Assembly: GCA_017527905.1 (NCBI GenBank)
Contig: JAFXPK010000005.1
Location: 1 to 64,000, forward strand
Length of the DNA stretch: 64,000 nucleotides
Reading direction: 5' to 3'
Source: Paludibacteraceae bacterium
GTDB lineage: Bacteria > Bacteroidota > Bacteroidia > Bacteroidales > Paludibacteraceae
The position numbers and the translations under genes were made by a program. The notes below the pieces were generated by a model that saw nothing but the letters and a program-made list of their open reading frames with translations, had not been told where the DNA came from and did not search any database. This document shows positions 9,455 through 18,597 of the stretch, one piece after another. Numbering within the stretch: position 1 is the first letter of the stretch; each line of letters begins with the position of its first letter.

Positions 9455-10437
9455 AAAAGATTTTTATCCTATTAGCAGCCGGGTTATTCTCAGTTGGAGT
9501 ATCCGCTCAAACAACTTACAAAATGCGTGTCCTCAAAACGGACGGTACCGAAGAGTTCTACAAGACATCTGACGTGAAACAGGTCGATTTTGTGGAGGAA
9601 GAGGAGCAACAGCAACAGGAGGAGCCGACCATCAAGGTGTTCCTCTCCGGAGACAACCCGAACTATAACGGTCAATGCCAAGTGCAGACAGACCGCTACA
9701 CGGGTCCTGACGGACAATGCTTCCTGAACTATCCTTCCCAACTCTCCAATGACCCGAACGTGAAGCATGGCGTCATCATCTGGGGACCTGGTGGAGGCGA
9801 GAAGCCAGGCAACTATCCGAACATGATCAACCGTTTGGTTTCCCACGGTTTCGTCGTATTGGAGTTGAAGGAGTCTCCAGGTAGCGGAGATCCTGCAATC
9901 GCCGCGATCAACTGGTTGGAGAAGGAGAACAGCAATCCAAACAGCAAATTCTACAACAAGCTCATCATGGACCGCGTCGGCTGTGCCGGACACTCCATGG
10001 GAGGTCTGGAGTCAGAGCAAGCTTGGTTGAGGGACTCCCGCGTCTACACGGCATGTCTGAACAACAGTGGAGACTTGAACCATTCCGCTATGGGGAAGAT
10101 GAAGGACGGCAAACCGATCGCCATCGTCTATGGCGAGGCCGGAATGGAGCGTCCGAATGCGGAGGGTGACTACAACAACGGCGTGTCTTGCCCTGCCTGC
10201 CTTGTCATGCTGACGGGCGGACCTGACCAGGGTGAAGGCGGATACGGACACGGTTCGGGCCCTTGGACGGGACATGCGGCCACTTGCGCATGGATGCGTT
10301 GGCACATCGGACGTGAATCGTTCAGAAAGGATGCTTTCACCACTCCAAACGGAGAATTCATGAGCGGTAACATCGTAGGAGCCCAGGGTAGATGGTCCGG
10401 TAAGTACAAGAACTGGGAAAACTGGACAGAGAAATAA
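9451..10437 (+). CDS. Secreted alpha/beta hydrolase (esterase-like)
   Basis: The 328-residue protein has a signal peptide (1-19) and an N-terminal stretch common in Bacteroidales secreted proteins (TYKMRVLKTDGTEEFYKTSD), then a Glu/Gln-rich linker (about 50-58). The rest is an alpha/beta hydrolase of the dienelactone hydrolase/chlorophyllase/cutinase-like type: HGVIIWGPGGG supplies an oxyanion-hole region, GHSMGG holds the nucleophile Ser182, and GHGSGPWTGH is a likely site of the catalytic His. Such enzymes cleave esters; acetyl- or feruloyl-esterase activity on plant cell wall is a guess supported only by the xylan enzymes elsewhere in the window. It overlaps the upstream gene by four bases and is followed by a strong terminator. 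Confidence 0.75.
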   Translation: MKKIFILLAAGLFSVGVSAQTTYKMRVLKTDGTEEFYKTSDVKQVDFVEEEEQQQQEEPTIKVFLSGDNPNYNGQCQVQTDRYTGPDGQCFLNYPSQLSNDPNVKHGVIIWGPGGGEKPGNYPNMINRLVSHGFVVLELKESPGSGDPAIAAINWLEKENSNPNSKFYNKLIMDRVGCAGHSMGGLESEQAWLRDSRVYTACLNNSGDLNHSAMGKMKDGKPIAIVYGEAGMERPNAEGDYNNGVSCPACLVMLTGGPDQGEGGYGHGSGPWTGHAATCAWMRWHIGRESFRKDAFTTPNGEFMSGNIVGAQGRWSGKYKNWENWTEK

Positions 10438-10467
10438 TAATTTGTTATTTGTTAGTTTATTTAGGTG

Positions 10468-10507
10468 GAATCGGTTGGTCGTCGAATGACCAGCCGATTC
10501 TTTTTCC
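10468..10507 (+). terminator. Rho-independent terminator after the hydrolase gene
   Basis: A 13-bp stem (10468-10480 with 10488-10500, one G-U pair) and a 7-base loop are followed by TTTTT at 10501-10505. Confidence 0.85.
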
Positions 10508-10604
10508 CACCCAACCCCCGACGCGCCACCCTTCCTACCTGCCCTATTAACTACTTTTCACAACTCAACCCTCCATATGCCTCATAAAATCATTTAAAAA
10601 TTTA

Positions 10605-10612
10605 TAACTTTG
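10605..10612 (+). promoter_or_regulatory. -7 promoter element for the carbamoyltransferase gene
   Basis: TAACTTTG fully matches TAnnTTTG, 35 bases upstream of the ATG at 10648. A -33 TTG is not evident. Confidence 0.5.
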
Positions 10613-10647
10613 CGAAAAGAAGGATTCGTTATAAACAACATAAGAAA

Positions 10648-11601
10648 ATGAGGAAATTACTGATGGCCCAGGACCTGGGCGACTTGAACAAAGCGGTAAA
10701 AGAGGCTTTGGAGGTCAAGAAAAACAGATACGCCTACAAACACTTGGGCGAAAACAAGACGCTTTTGTGCGTCTTCTTCAACAATAGTCTGCGTACACGC
10801 CTCAGCACCCAGAAGGCGGGCATGAACCTAGGCATGAACACGATGGTGCTTGACGTGAACCAGGGCGCATGGAAACTGGAGACGGAGAGAGGTGTCGTCA
10901 TGGACGGCGACAAATCAGAGCATCTGCTCGAAGCCATCCCTGTCATGGCCTCATTCTGCGACGTGATCGGCGTGCGTTCCTTCGCCCGTTTCGAGAACAA
11001 GGAATTTGATTACCAAGAGACTATACTGAATCAGTTCATCCAATACTCGGGCAAACCCGTGTTCAGCATGGAGTCCGCGACCGCCCACCCTTTGCAGGCA
11101 TTCGCAGACCTCATCACCATCGAAGAGTACAAGAAAAAGGAGCGTCCGAAAGTTGTTTTGACATGGGCGCCCCATCCACGCGCACTCCCGCAGGCGGTAC
11201 CTAACTCATTCGCGGATTTCATGAACGAGGCGAACGTGGACTTCGTCATCACCCACCCGAAGGGCTACGAACTGAGCGAGAAGTTTGTCCGCAACGCCAA
11301 GATCGAATATGACCAAGACAAGGCATTGGCGGGCGCCGACTTCGTCTACGCCAAGAACTGGTCAGCCTACCAAGACCCTAATTACGGACAAATCCTGAGC
11401 AAAGACATGTCTTGGACCATCAGCACGGAAAAGATGGCTCTCACCAACAACGCCTATTTCATGCACTGTCTGCCAGTGCGCCGTAACATGATCGTGACGG
11501 ACGACGTGATCGAGAGCCCTCAGTCTTTGGTGATCCCGGAGGCCGCCAACCGTGAGATCTCCGCCGAGACAGTCATCAAACGTATCTTGGAAGCATTATA
11601 A
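10648..11601 (+). CDS. argF': N-succinyl/acetyl-ornithine carbamoyltransferase
   Basis: This 317-residue protein matches the N-acyl-ornithine transcarbamylases of Bacteroides over its whole length. It has the carbamoyl-phosphate loop SLRTRLSTQ (47-55), KLETERGVVMDGD (76-88), HPLQAFADL and the C-terminal HCLPVRRNM. The enzyme makes N-acyl-citrulline in the acylated arginine pathway of Bacteroidota. In the Bacteroides fragilis enzyme, as I recall it, residue 90 is Pro and selects succinylornithine, while acetylornithine enzymes have Glu there. Here residue 90 is Ser (DGDKSEH). A small side chain is expected to leave room for succinyl groups, so succinylornithine is the more likely substrate. 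A Bax-inhibitor-like gene follows after 28 bases; no other arg genes are nearby. Confidence 0.93.
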   Translation: MRKLLMAQDLGDLNKAVKEALEVKKNRYAYKHLGENKTLLCVFFNNSLRTRLSTQKAGMNLGMNTMVLDVNQGAWKLETERGVVMDGDKSEHLLEAIPVMASFCDVIGVRSFARFENKEFDYQETILNQFIQYSGKPVFSMESATAHPLQAFADLITIEEYKKKERPKVVLTWAPHPRALPQAVPNSFADFMNEANVDFVITHPKGYELSEKFVRNAKIEYDQDKALAGADFVYAKNWSAYQDPNYGQILSKDMSWTISTEKMALTNNAYFMHCLPVRRNMIVTDDVIESPQSLVIPEAANREISAETVIKRILEAL

Positions 11602-11629
11602 TAACAACAAATAAAAACAAAATTCATTT

Positions 11630-12349
11630 ATGGAAAATTACAGCCACTTCGGAAGCGAAGATTTAAATCAGGTGGAGGTGCAATCCGCACAACGCACCCT
11701 GTTAAGGAATGTCTACTGGTGGATGGCCCTCGCCCTTGTCGTGACGGGCTTGACCTCCTTCTATGTAGCCTCTTCGGAGCGTATGGTCGAAGCCATTTTC
11801 GGATCCTCAATGGTATTCTACGGCTTAATCATCGCTGAATTCATCCTGGTAGTTGTCATCTCCGGCATGATCAACAAATTGTCATTTGCCGCCGCCGGAA
11901 TCCTGTTCGTCGTCTACTCCATCATCAATGGACTGACCTTGAGCGTCATACTACTCGCCTATACAGCCGAGTCGGTGGCAACCGCCTTCTTCATCACTGC
12001 GGGAACCTTCACCGCCATGGCACTAATCGGGCACTTCACCAAAAAGGATTTAACCTCCCTCGGGCAGATCCTGATGATGGCTCTCATCGGATTGATTATC
12101 GCCACCATCGTAAACTTGTTCATCGGGAGCTCCAAATTCCAGTACATCCTCTCTTACGTGGGAGTGCTCGTGTTCGTGGGACTAACCGCTTACGATGCGC
12201 AGAAAATTAAGAACATGATCACCGTCTACGGGAATGACCTAAGTGAAACCAGCCAGAAGATAGCGCTGTTGGGCGCATTAGACCTCTATCTGGACTTCAT
12301 CAACCTCCTGATTTACATCCTGAGGATTATGGGCAAAAGAAGAAGCTAA
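11630..12349 (+). CDS. Bax inhibitor-1/YccA family membrane protein
   Basis: The 239-residue protein has seven hydrophobic segments beginning near residue 28 and the family's C-terminal region (FVGLTAYDAQKIKN, then GALDLYLDFINLL). BI-1/YccA proteins are membrane proteins; bacterial members include YccA, an FtsH modulator, and YetJ, a pH-sensitive calcium leak channel. The specific role here is unknown. It lies 28 bases after the carbamoyltransferase and may be co-transcribed. A hairpin follows the stop. Confidence 0.9.
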   Translation: MENYSHFGSEDLNQVEVQSAQRTLLRNVYWWMALALVVTGLTSFYVASSERMVEAIFGSSMVFYGLIIAEFILVVVISGMINKLSFAAAGILFVVYSIINGLTLSVILLAYTAESVATAFFITAGTFTAMALIGHFTKKDLTSLGQILMMALIGLIIATIVNLFIGSSKFQYILSYVGVLVFVGLTAYDAQKIKNMITVYGNDLSETSQKIALLGALDLYLDFINLLIYILRIMGKRRS

Positions 12350-12364
12350 TATACCACTTTCAAA

Positions 12365-12399
12365 TTGGGCGGAGACAAAGAATCGTTGTCCCCGCCCAA
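12365..12399 (+). terminator. Hairpin after the Bax-inhibitor gene
   Basis: A 14-bp stem (12365-12378 with 12386-12399, one mismatch) encloses a 7-base loop. No T-run follows, so it is either a weak terminator or an mRNA-stabilising structure. Confidence 0.5.
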
Positions 12400-12497
12400 A
12401 TAGTTCAAACCTATATCCTCCATCAATTAGGAAGAGGAAAAATGCAATTCTTTCGATTTTTTTCGAATTTTTCGTATTTTATCCGACCAAAATTCAT

Positions 12498-12505
12498 TAT
12501 CTTTG
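12498..12505 (+). promoter_or_regulatory. -7 promoter element for the VgrG operon
   Basis: TATCTTTG matches TAnnTTTG 45 bases upstream of the VgrG start; the region before it is T-rich with no clear -33 TTG. Confidence 0.5.
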
Positions 12506-12550
12506 TTCGGTTTTAATTAAATGTGGGATAAATAATAAAAAAATGATTAT

Positions 12551-14440
12551 ATGGCAGAAGATAGTTTAAACCCAGTGAAGCCAAAAGTGTTGATTGGCGG
12601 GGAAGTAATTAAATTTGAATCTTTACGGTTAGAACAACGCATGAACGACACGCACTCCTTCGAAGTGGTGTGCGAATTCATGACACAAGACGAGTTATGG
12701 CAAAAGGATCCCAACGAACTTATGGAGAAGGTGGGTGCCGATGCAGTGATTCATTTCGAGCATGTGGATAAAGGCGGTTCGCTCGACTTCAACGGCTTTG
12801 TGACCGATGTCCAATTCGATTCATGGGACACGGAGCCTAACCATGCCAACTACGGGCACCAAAGCAACCGTATACACTATGTCGGACACGGGAAGGTGGT
12901 GAAATTGGATCACATGAGGGGCTTGGACTCCTATGTGGATACGACGTTGAAAGACATCATCAACGAAAACCAGGACAAAATCACCGGTGCGGCCTCCTCA
13001 GTCGTATGCTCTCCGAAGTTCACCAACCAACTGCCCTACGTGGCGCGCTACAATGAGACCCTGTTCGCTTTCTTCAACCGACTCTCCTACACTTTCGGAG
13101 AGCTCTTCTTCTACGACGGTGAGAAGCTGAACTTCGGTACGCCGAACGACTCTGACACAACGAAACTGGTGCTAGGCAATGACCTCCTTGGTCTCCGCAC
13201 TACAGCCTCCCTTACTCCTCGCAACTTCAGCCGATACGACTACATGGACGAGGACGGCAAGGAAATCATCTCAGACTCCAAACCGAAGAATCCTTCCGGA
13301 CTCATGGGCAAAGCATCCCACCAAACCGATACGATCCTCGGCAGTGAGAAGGACCTCACCTACAGTGAATACCCTATCTCTCTGGAAAAGCAGATGACCG
13401 ACCTGTTGGAGGCTAGACAAAAGACAGCGGACGGCTCCATCCTCAACGTGGAAGGTGTGACCCATACCTGCAAACTGAAATTGGGAGGCCTGGTCAAAAT
13501 CGGATTCCCGTCCAAAATGGGTGTCTCCTCCTTGGGGAAATACCGCATCATGTATATCGAACATACGGTGGACAAGATGGGCAACTACTCCAACTATTTC
13601 GTGGGTGCCCCTGTAGGCTACGAGCCTGTACGATCCATCATGGAACCCATCAAGGCATATCCGGAGGTGGCGACCGTCACCTCAAACTCAGACCCTGAAA
13701 ACATGGGACGTGTGCAGGTGCAGTTCGATTGGCAGAAGCCTGTCTCGAAGAACACGAATTGGATCCGCGTGCAAACCCCTGACGCAGGAGGTAGCGGCAT
13801 GAAAAACCGAGGCATGGTCTTCATCCCTGAAGTGGGTGACCAAGTGATGGTCGGCTTCGAGTTCGGTGACCCGAACCGTCCTTACGTAATGGGAAGCATG
13901 TTCAATGGGAAAACTGGCATGGGTGGAGATTCTGACAACCAGTTCCACAGCCTCATGACAAAAAGTGGACTACGGTTTGAATTCAATGACAACAGCAGTG
14001 ACTGCGGAATCACGCTGATCGACAAAAACGGCAACCAAATACATCTGAAATCAGCTGGAAACTCCATCGAGATAATCGCCAACGAGGAAATAACCCTCAA
14101 AGCCAAGAACATCAAGATGAATGCGACAGAAAACATCTCCATCATAGCGGGTAAGGATTTGGACACCACAGCCAAAGGAAATTGCTCCCACACTGTTCAA
14201 GGAGACCAAGAGACCTCCATCAAGGGGGACTTGACTCAAACCGTAAGCGGAGAAGGGGATGTCACCATCGAAAAGGCATATTCAGTTTCCGTCTCAAAAG
14301 ACATGGAACTTTCCGTGGACGGAAAACTTACCGCATCAGCCAAGAAGGATTTGAAATGCGACACAAGTGGAAATGGTACTGTATCAGCCACGAAAAAACT
14401 GAACCTTACGGGAGGAAGTAACGTATATGTCGGTAAATAA
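12551..14440 (+). CDS. vgrG: T6SS tip protein VgrG
   Basis: The 629-residue protein has VgrG architecture. Residues 1-360 are gp27-like. Residues about 370-457 are a gp5-like OB-fold (VTSNSDPENMGRVQVQFDW, then EVGDQVMVGFEFGDPNRPYVMGS). Residues about 470-629 are a repetitive beta-helix rich in K/D/T/S, the needle tip. VgrG caps the T6SS Hcp tube and carries effectors into target cells. It is the first gene of a long plus-strand island of effectors and immunity proteins. No tssB, tssC, hcp, clpV or membrane-complex gene occurs in the window, so the secretion apparatus must be encoded elsewhere. The next gene, a lipase effector, starts 14 bases downstream. Confidence 0.9.
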   Translation: MAEDSLNPVKPKVLIGGEVIKFESLRLEQRMNDTHSFEVVCEFMTQDELWQKDPNELMEKVGADAVIHFEHVDKGGSLDFNGFVTDVQFDSWDTEPNHANYGHQSNRIHYVGHGKVVKLDHMRGLDSYVDTTLKDIINENQDKITGAASSVVCSPKFTNQLPYVARYNETLFAFFNRLSYTFGELFFYDGEKLNFGTPNDSDTTKLVLGNDLLGLRTTASLTPRNFSRYDYMDEDGKEIISDSKPKNPSGLMGKASHQTDTILGSEKDLTYSEYPISLEKQMTDLLEARQKTADGSILNVEGVTHTCKLKLGGLVKIGFPSKMGVSSLGKYRIMYIEHTVDKMGNYSNYFVGAPVGYEPVRSIMEPIKAYPEVATVTSNSDPENMGRVQVQFDWQKPVSKNTNWIRVQTPDAGGSGMKNRGMVFIPEVGDQVMVGFEFGDPNRPYVMGSMFNGKTGMGGDSDNQFHSLMTKSGLRFEFNDNSSDCGITLIDKNGNQIHLKSAGNSIEIIANEEITLKAKNIKMNATENISIIAGKDLDTTAKGNCSHTVQGDQETSIKGDLTQTVSGEGDVTIEKAYSVSVSKDMELSVDGKLTASAKKDLKCDTSGNGTVSATKKLNLTGGSNVYVGK

Positions 14441-14454
14441 AATCTGTTCGTGAT

Positions 14455-15804
14455 ATGCCAAATCAAGGATATACATACCAAAAGGATCAGCAGCAAAAGA
14501 AAAAGGAAGATCAAGTAAAAAACGTTGATCTTTACTTAGGAGTATTATTCGATGGAACAAACAACAACGAATATAATATCGATATTTATAACGATGATGT
14601 ACTCCGGAAATGGATCACAGAGGAATTAGAATTACCCACACCCGACAGCGCTCTGCAGGGATATTCCAATGTCGCCCGTTTCCACCAGGTCTACAAAGAA
14701 GACAATTCGAACAAGGCAAAACTAGCCGCATCAGTCTACATACAGGGCGTCGGAACTTCATTATGGGAAGACAGCAGGAAACAAGGCCAAGGCTTTGGAA
14801 AGGGACCAATGGGTATCAACGCAAAAGTACAAGACGGGTGTGTGGCCATTGTGAAGAAGATCAACTACTTCGCCAAGAAAGTGATAAAGAAACCTTGCAA
14901 AATAACGTTGCACTTGTCTGTTATAGGATTCAGCCGAGGTGCGGCCACCGCCAGACGATTTATCACAAGCATTGACAAAACTTCAGGAGAAGTAGATTCT
15001 TCCTACAACGAATGTCTAAGCGACCATCTCAAAGAACACTTCAAAAAGAAAGGGTTGGTTCGAGACGTGAAAGTTCAGGTGCCATTCGCAGGTTTGTTCG
15101 ATACAGTTTCATCTTACGGTTATCGAAAAACGATATTTTCCATTTCAGACAACGTGAAAGAGCTGGGACTTTCCCTCACTAACAGCAAAGCGAAAAACAT
15201 TGTCCAACTATGTGCTGCCGATGAGTATCGTAAGCATTTCTCTTTGACGACAACCGGTAAAGGCATTGAATATATCATACCAGGAGCACACTCCGATGTG
15301 GGTGGGGGATGTAAGGAAGAGGATGAAATTTGGCAGGAGACTGAACGTCCTTCTCTTCGTAACGGATTCAAAAGGAAAATGAATGGATTCAAGACGAAAG
15401 ATGAACTAAAAGCGGAAGGATGGTTCACCCAAGCCGATATCGATAAGAAGCAAAGGAAGGTGTATCCCGATTACTGTTTAATACCTTTCGATTTTATGTT
15501 GAAGTATCTGAAACAATACAACAATGGTTGTACAATCATAGACTCCGCCAAACTGTCAAACTTAAAATACAAAACAGTCCCTAGTGATTTAGCCCAGATA
15601 AAGAATCTGATCATGGCTAAAAAGGAATTCTACAAATTCGAAGGGTCAAAAAAGGACCGTCGCATTTCTGCTTTTAACGGAAATGAAGCGCAACGTGCGA
15701 TAATCGCCAAAGTACGCAACAAATATTTGCATCTTTCCGCCAAGGGCGGCATGGTTAATGGTCCTGCCAAAAGCAATGTCAGAATAATTGTTGATGGCAA
15801 ATAA
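14455..15804 (+). CDS. Tle1-like T6SS phospholipase effector (DUF2235)
   Basis: The 449-residue protein matches DUF2235/Tle1 alpha/beta hydrolases. LYLGVLFDGTNNNEY near residue 28 is the family's start. GFSRG at 158-162 carries nucleophile Ser160, FDTVSSYG near 215-222 supplies Asp216, and HSDVGGG starting at 279 gives the His with the following Asp. Tle1 enzymes hydrolyse membrane phospholipids of target bacteria after T6SS delivery. It lies directly after VgrG, which probably carries it as cargo, and overlaps by one base with a putative lipoprotein gene expected to give immunity. There is no N-terminal signal, as usual for T6SS cargo. Confidence 0.88.
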   Translation: MPNQGYTYQKDQQQKKKEDQVKNVDLYLGVLFDGTNNNEYNIDIYNDDVLRKWITEELELPTPDSALQGYSNVARFHQVYKEDNSNKAKLAASVYIQGVGTSLWEDSRKQGQGFGKGPMGINAKVQDGCVAIVKKINYFAKKVIKKPCKITLHLSVIGFSRGAATARRFITSIDKTSGEVDSSYNECLSDHLKEHFKKKGLVRDVKVQVPFAGLFDTVSSYGYRKTIFSISDNVKELGLSLTNSKAKNIVQLCAADEYRKHFSLTTTGKGIEYIIPGAHSDVGGGCKEEDEIWQETERPSLRNGFKRKMNGFKTKDELKAEGWFTQADIDKKQRKVYPDYCLIPFDFMLKYLKQYNNGCTIIDSAKLSNLKYKTVPSDLAQIKNLIMAKKEFYKFEGSKKDRRISAFNGNEAQRAIIAKVRNKYLHLSAKGGMVNGPAKSNVRIIVDGK

Positions 15805-17057
15805 TGAACTGGCCCAAAAGAATAGGACGCTTGCTATTGCTATTCCTCATCATGGGGGGAAGTTGCGACAGCAAACCAATATCAACCGATTATACGAAGG
15901 AACAAATGGATAAGAACACACCCTGTAGTTGGAGTCCTTGCTTAAGTTCTCCCTTCTATTTCACCACAGCCGTGGAATGGTTTTACGTGAGATATGGGAA
16001 GAATAGCGCCGCAGGACTAAGCGGCATCGACAACTTTTTGTTTAATAACGGGATGACCATATCCAGCCCTATCGAATGCACAGTCAACAATCTTACCCCT
16101 AGTGGAGTCGATATTATTTGGGCTTCTTGGATGGAACGCAAATGGTATGCGGCAGCGATCGATTTCACCAATGAGGAAAAAGAGAAGATAAAGAATGCCT
16201 TAAACTCCACTTTCGCCAGCTACGACGACGAGGACATTTCTGATATAAAACCCAAAGAGGGGCAATACGACATTTTCCATGTCTGCTGTTTCCCAGGAGG
16301 CAAACTGCGCTATTTCTTGGAGTCGAGCGATTATAACCGCATCATATCGCTAGACATCACCTCCCAAGCGGCAGAAACGCACAAATTAGACGAATCTTAC
16401 CTCCACGGGGGAAGATGCATGATCAAAAGGGAGGAAAAATATTGGGAGAATATGGATGACTACTTTGACGAAATGACCCTTGATGGTAAATACAAGAAAG
16501 AGTTGGACGACATCGAAGAGGAATACGACGAAGAGACCCGTGAGCGCATTGAATATTACAGGGAACACGGCGCACCGGATCCCGCCCTTTGGGACCCCTA
16601 CTTCGTCCGTTACAACTACAACGTCTCCATCGTCATGGAAGACTCCGCAAGCCAATTAAGGAAGGAGTCCTGCTTCTTCACCAACGCCGAGTTGTATGAG
16701 CGTTATCCAACCGTGAATCCGGGCAATATCATCACCCGCCCTTCCGCATTGAAGAAGCTGGTTTTCGAGTGGAACTCCAAAGGTTTCATCTACTCCTGCT
16801 ACATATACTTCAACGAGGAGGAGACCTTCCGCCTCTTCCAAGAGGCTTTCGGGAACAACCCGGATGCGAAGGGCGAACTGAAGGTATTCGTGAGCAAATA
16901 CAACAACTACCTTGAACTATCCCTCACGGTAGGCGAGAAAACCTACGCATTCGAAAAGATGCAAATCGACATCGGCCGTCGGGAAAGATACTACGACGAA
17001 ACAGACCGCGTCTACGAGAACTACGAAGGCGAACACCAGGATTTTGTGGGCAGATGA
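15804..17057 (+). CDS. Putative lipoprotein, DUF2931-like, candidate Tle1 immunity protein
   Basis: The 417-residue protein begins with a hydrophobic signal (8-20) ending in GGSC at Cys21, consistent with a lipoprotein although the lipobox is not ideal. The region around residues 85-125, with GVDIIWASWMERKWYAAAID, resembles DUF2931 proteins, many of which sit next to T6SS lipase genes. Its start overlaps the lipase stop by one base. A periplasmic lipoprotein would be correctly placed to block a phospholipase delivered to the periplasm. The central part (about 215-255) is very acidic. The DUF2931 match is by recognition of a short motif; the immunity role follows from position. Confidence 0.6.
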   Translation: MNWPKRIGRLLLLFLIMGGSCDSKPISTDYTKEQMDKNTPCSWSPCLSSPFYFTTAVEWFYVRYGKNSAAGLSGIDNFLFNNGMTISSPIECTVNNLTPSGVDIIWASWMERKWYAAAIDFTNEEKEKIKNALNSTFASYDDEDISDIKPKEGQYDIFHVCCFPGGKLRYFLESSDYNRIISLDITSQAAETHKLDESYLHGGRCMIKREEKYWENMDDYFDEMTLDGKYKKELDDIEEEYDEETRERIEYYREHGAPDPALWDPYFVRYNYNVSIVMEDSASQLRKESCFFTNAELYERYPTVNPGNIITRPSALKKLVFEWNSKGFIYSCYIYFNEEETFRLFQEAFGNNPDAKGELKVFVSKYNNYLELSLTVGEKTYAFEKMQIDIGRRERYYDETDRVYENYEGEHQDFVGR

Positions 17058-17136
17058 TCGTTGAATCAGGGAGGGGAACACCTATAGACAAGAAACATCA
17101 AACAGGAAATGATTTGGATTTAAATAAATCGAATAT

Positions 17137-18594
17137 ATGGGGAAAAAGGAAGAATATGTTGTCAAAGGCGCAATGGCGATGTGCAACGGAAGCACAGTGC
17201 CAATGATAGCCCAGCTATCCGTCATAGCAGATAACGTTTTTAATAAAATCAATGGCAATTTGTTTGCCACGACAGGGACATTGGGGCCTTGTTTTGGGCC
17301 AGTCCCCTTCGGAACCTGCAAATTGATTCCTCCAACTCCGGCCGGACCTGTGCCATGCGCATGCATGATAGTGTCATGGAGTGGAGCATACAGTTCAATA
17401 AAAGTTAACCAGGCTTTTAATCCTTTGCTGAAAAGCAGTAAGGGCACCTGCGCTTTAGGTGGAACTATCACCTTTAAGACGTCCGGGCAACTCCCGAAAC
17501 CCAGCATACCAGCCATACCGACACCTGCTATGCCGAGTATGAATGCGGCAGCACCTGCTCTTCCTGCACCTAAGCCTAAGCCTAAGCCCAAACCCAAGCC
17601 TAAGCCTAAGCCTGCGCTACCGCCTCACGAAGAGAAGCCGACCAGAGAAGAAAAACTCAAACGAAACAACGTGTCTGAGGCATTGATGAATGACCCAGAA
17701 GCATTGAGGGAATTGGATATTGACACGTTTGATCGCGCGGCATGGGACAAGGAGAATGACGGATTTTACGCTGACCTCGAAAATGGCACCATTGATTTGA
17801 AAGGGATGTCGAAAGAGGAGTTCTTAGCAACATATAAGCGAGTAAACCAGGGTGTGGCGGAAATGAAGGACGAAGATGGGAATCCGAAAAAAAGCATTGA
17901 TGAGAAATCCCCTGATTATTATGGTGAACCTCTCTCCTCTGATGAGTACCAAAAGATAATAGCAATCCGCCATGAAATGTACAAAAACAACAGACCAGAT
18001 GAAGACACAGTATTTCAGAAAGTGGTTTGTTGCGATAGAAACTTTAGCAAATGGTTTGAGGAAGCTAATGCCAATGCGGATAAATATGGCGGATTGTCAA
18101 TAGTAAATTCTACGCTTCTAGCCAAAGATGGAAAACATCTAAAGACTCCTGCGGATTATTATGATGGGTTACAACTGAATTATGGCACTAAGGATAAAAA
18201 CCCATATTTCCCACCACCGCCCAAAGCCATATATGTGGTTCGCTATACCACAACAAAGCCAGAAAATGCAAAAATCCCTGTTAATAACGCAGAGGATGTT
18301 CCTGCAGATATGCAAGATGATTTTGTATCTGTCCCAGATAACTCTTATCCATTTACCGGAAATGGATATACACCTGCTACAGGAAAAGATAAGAATGGGA
18401 AAGATCGAATAGGAACGCCAGAGGTAATTGCTAGGCCTCCTCAACCAATAAAAAAGGCTGTCATTGTTCGTATCGATGAGAATGGCAACGAGACCATTGT
18501 CGGGTATTCAAAAGTCGTAGGACTTAATGAGAAAGGAGAACCAATTCAACACTTCGTTTGTGTAGATCCGGAAGGTAAAATTTTAAGAACTTAA
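17137..18594 (+). CDS. PAAR-like (DUF4280) protein with (Pro-Lys)7 linker and unknown C-terminal toxin-like domain
   Basis: Residues 1-135 are a DUF4280 PAAR-like domain, recognised by VVKGAMAMCNGS, the PFGTCK / PAGPVPCACM cysteines and KGTCALGG. It would sit at the VgrG tip. Residues 145-158 are seven Pro-Lys repeats, then a charged stretch. Residues about 175-485 match no family I recognise. The region contains a Cys-Cys pair (VVCCDRNFSKWFEEAN), a proline run (PYFPPPPKAIYVVRY) and GNGYTPATG. The layout (delivery domain, linker, variable C-terminus, small gene 3 bases downstream) is that of a specialised T6SS effector. Codon use becomes clearly more A/T-rich in the C-terminal part and in the next gene, as in exchanged toxin cassettes. 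No enzymatic activity can be assigned. Confidence 0.8.
   Translation: MGKKEEYVVKGAMAMCNGSTVPMIAQLSVIADNVFNKINGNLFATTGTLGPCFGPVPFGTCKLIPPTPAGPVPCACMIVSWSGAYSSIKVNQAFNPLLKSSKGTCALGGTITFKTSGQLPKPSIPAIPTPAMPSMNAAAPALPAPKPKPKPKPKPKPKPALPPHEEKPTREEKLKRNNVSEALMNDPEALRELDIDTFDRAAWDKENDGFYADLENGTIDLKGMSKEEFLATYKRVNQGVAEMKDEDGNPKKSIDEKSPDYYGEPLSSDEYQKIIAIRHEMYKNNRPDEDTVFQKVVCCDRNFSKWFEEANANADKYGGLSIVNSTLLAKDGKHLKTPADYYDGLQLNYGTKDKNPYFPPPPKAIYVVRYTTTKPENAKIPVNNAEDVPADMQDDFVSVPDNSYPFTGNGYTPATGKDKNGKDRIGTPEVIARPPQPIKKAVIVRIDENGNETIVGYSKVVGLNEKGEPIQHFVCVDPEGKILRT
17569..17610 (+). repeat. Seven tandem hexamers encoding Pro-Lys repeats
   Basis: The hexamer CCTAAG (two copies read CCCAAA or CCCAAG) repeats seven times in frame and encodes the linker between the PAAR-like and toxin-like domains. 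Copy number could change by slippage without shifting the frame. Confidence 0.9.
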
Positions 18595-18597
18595 GAT

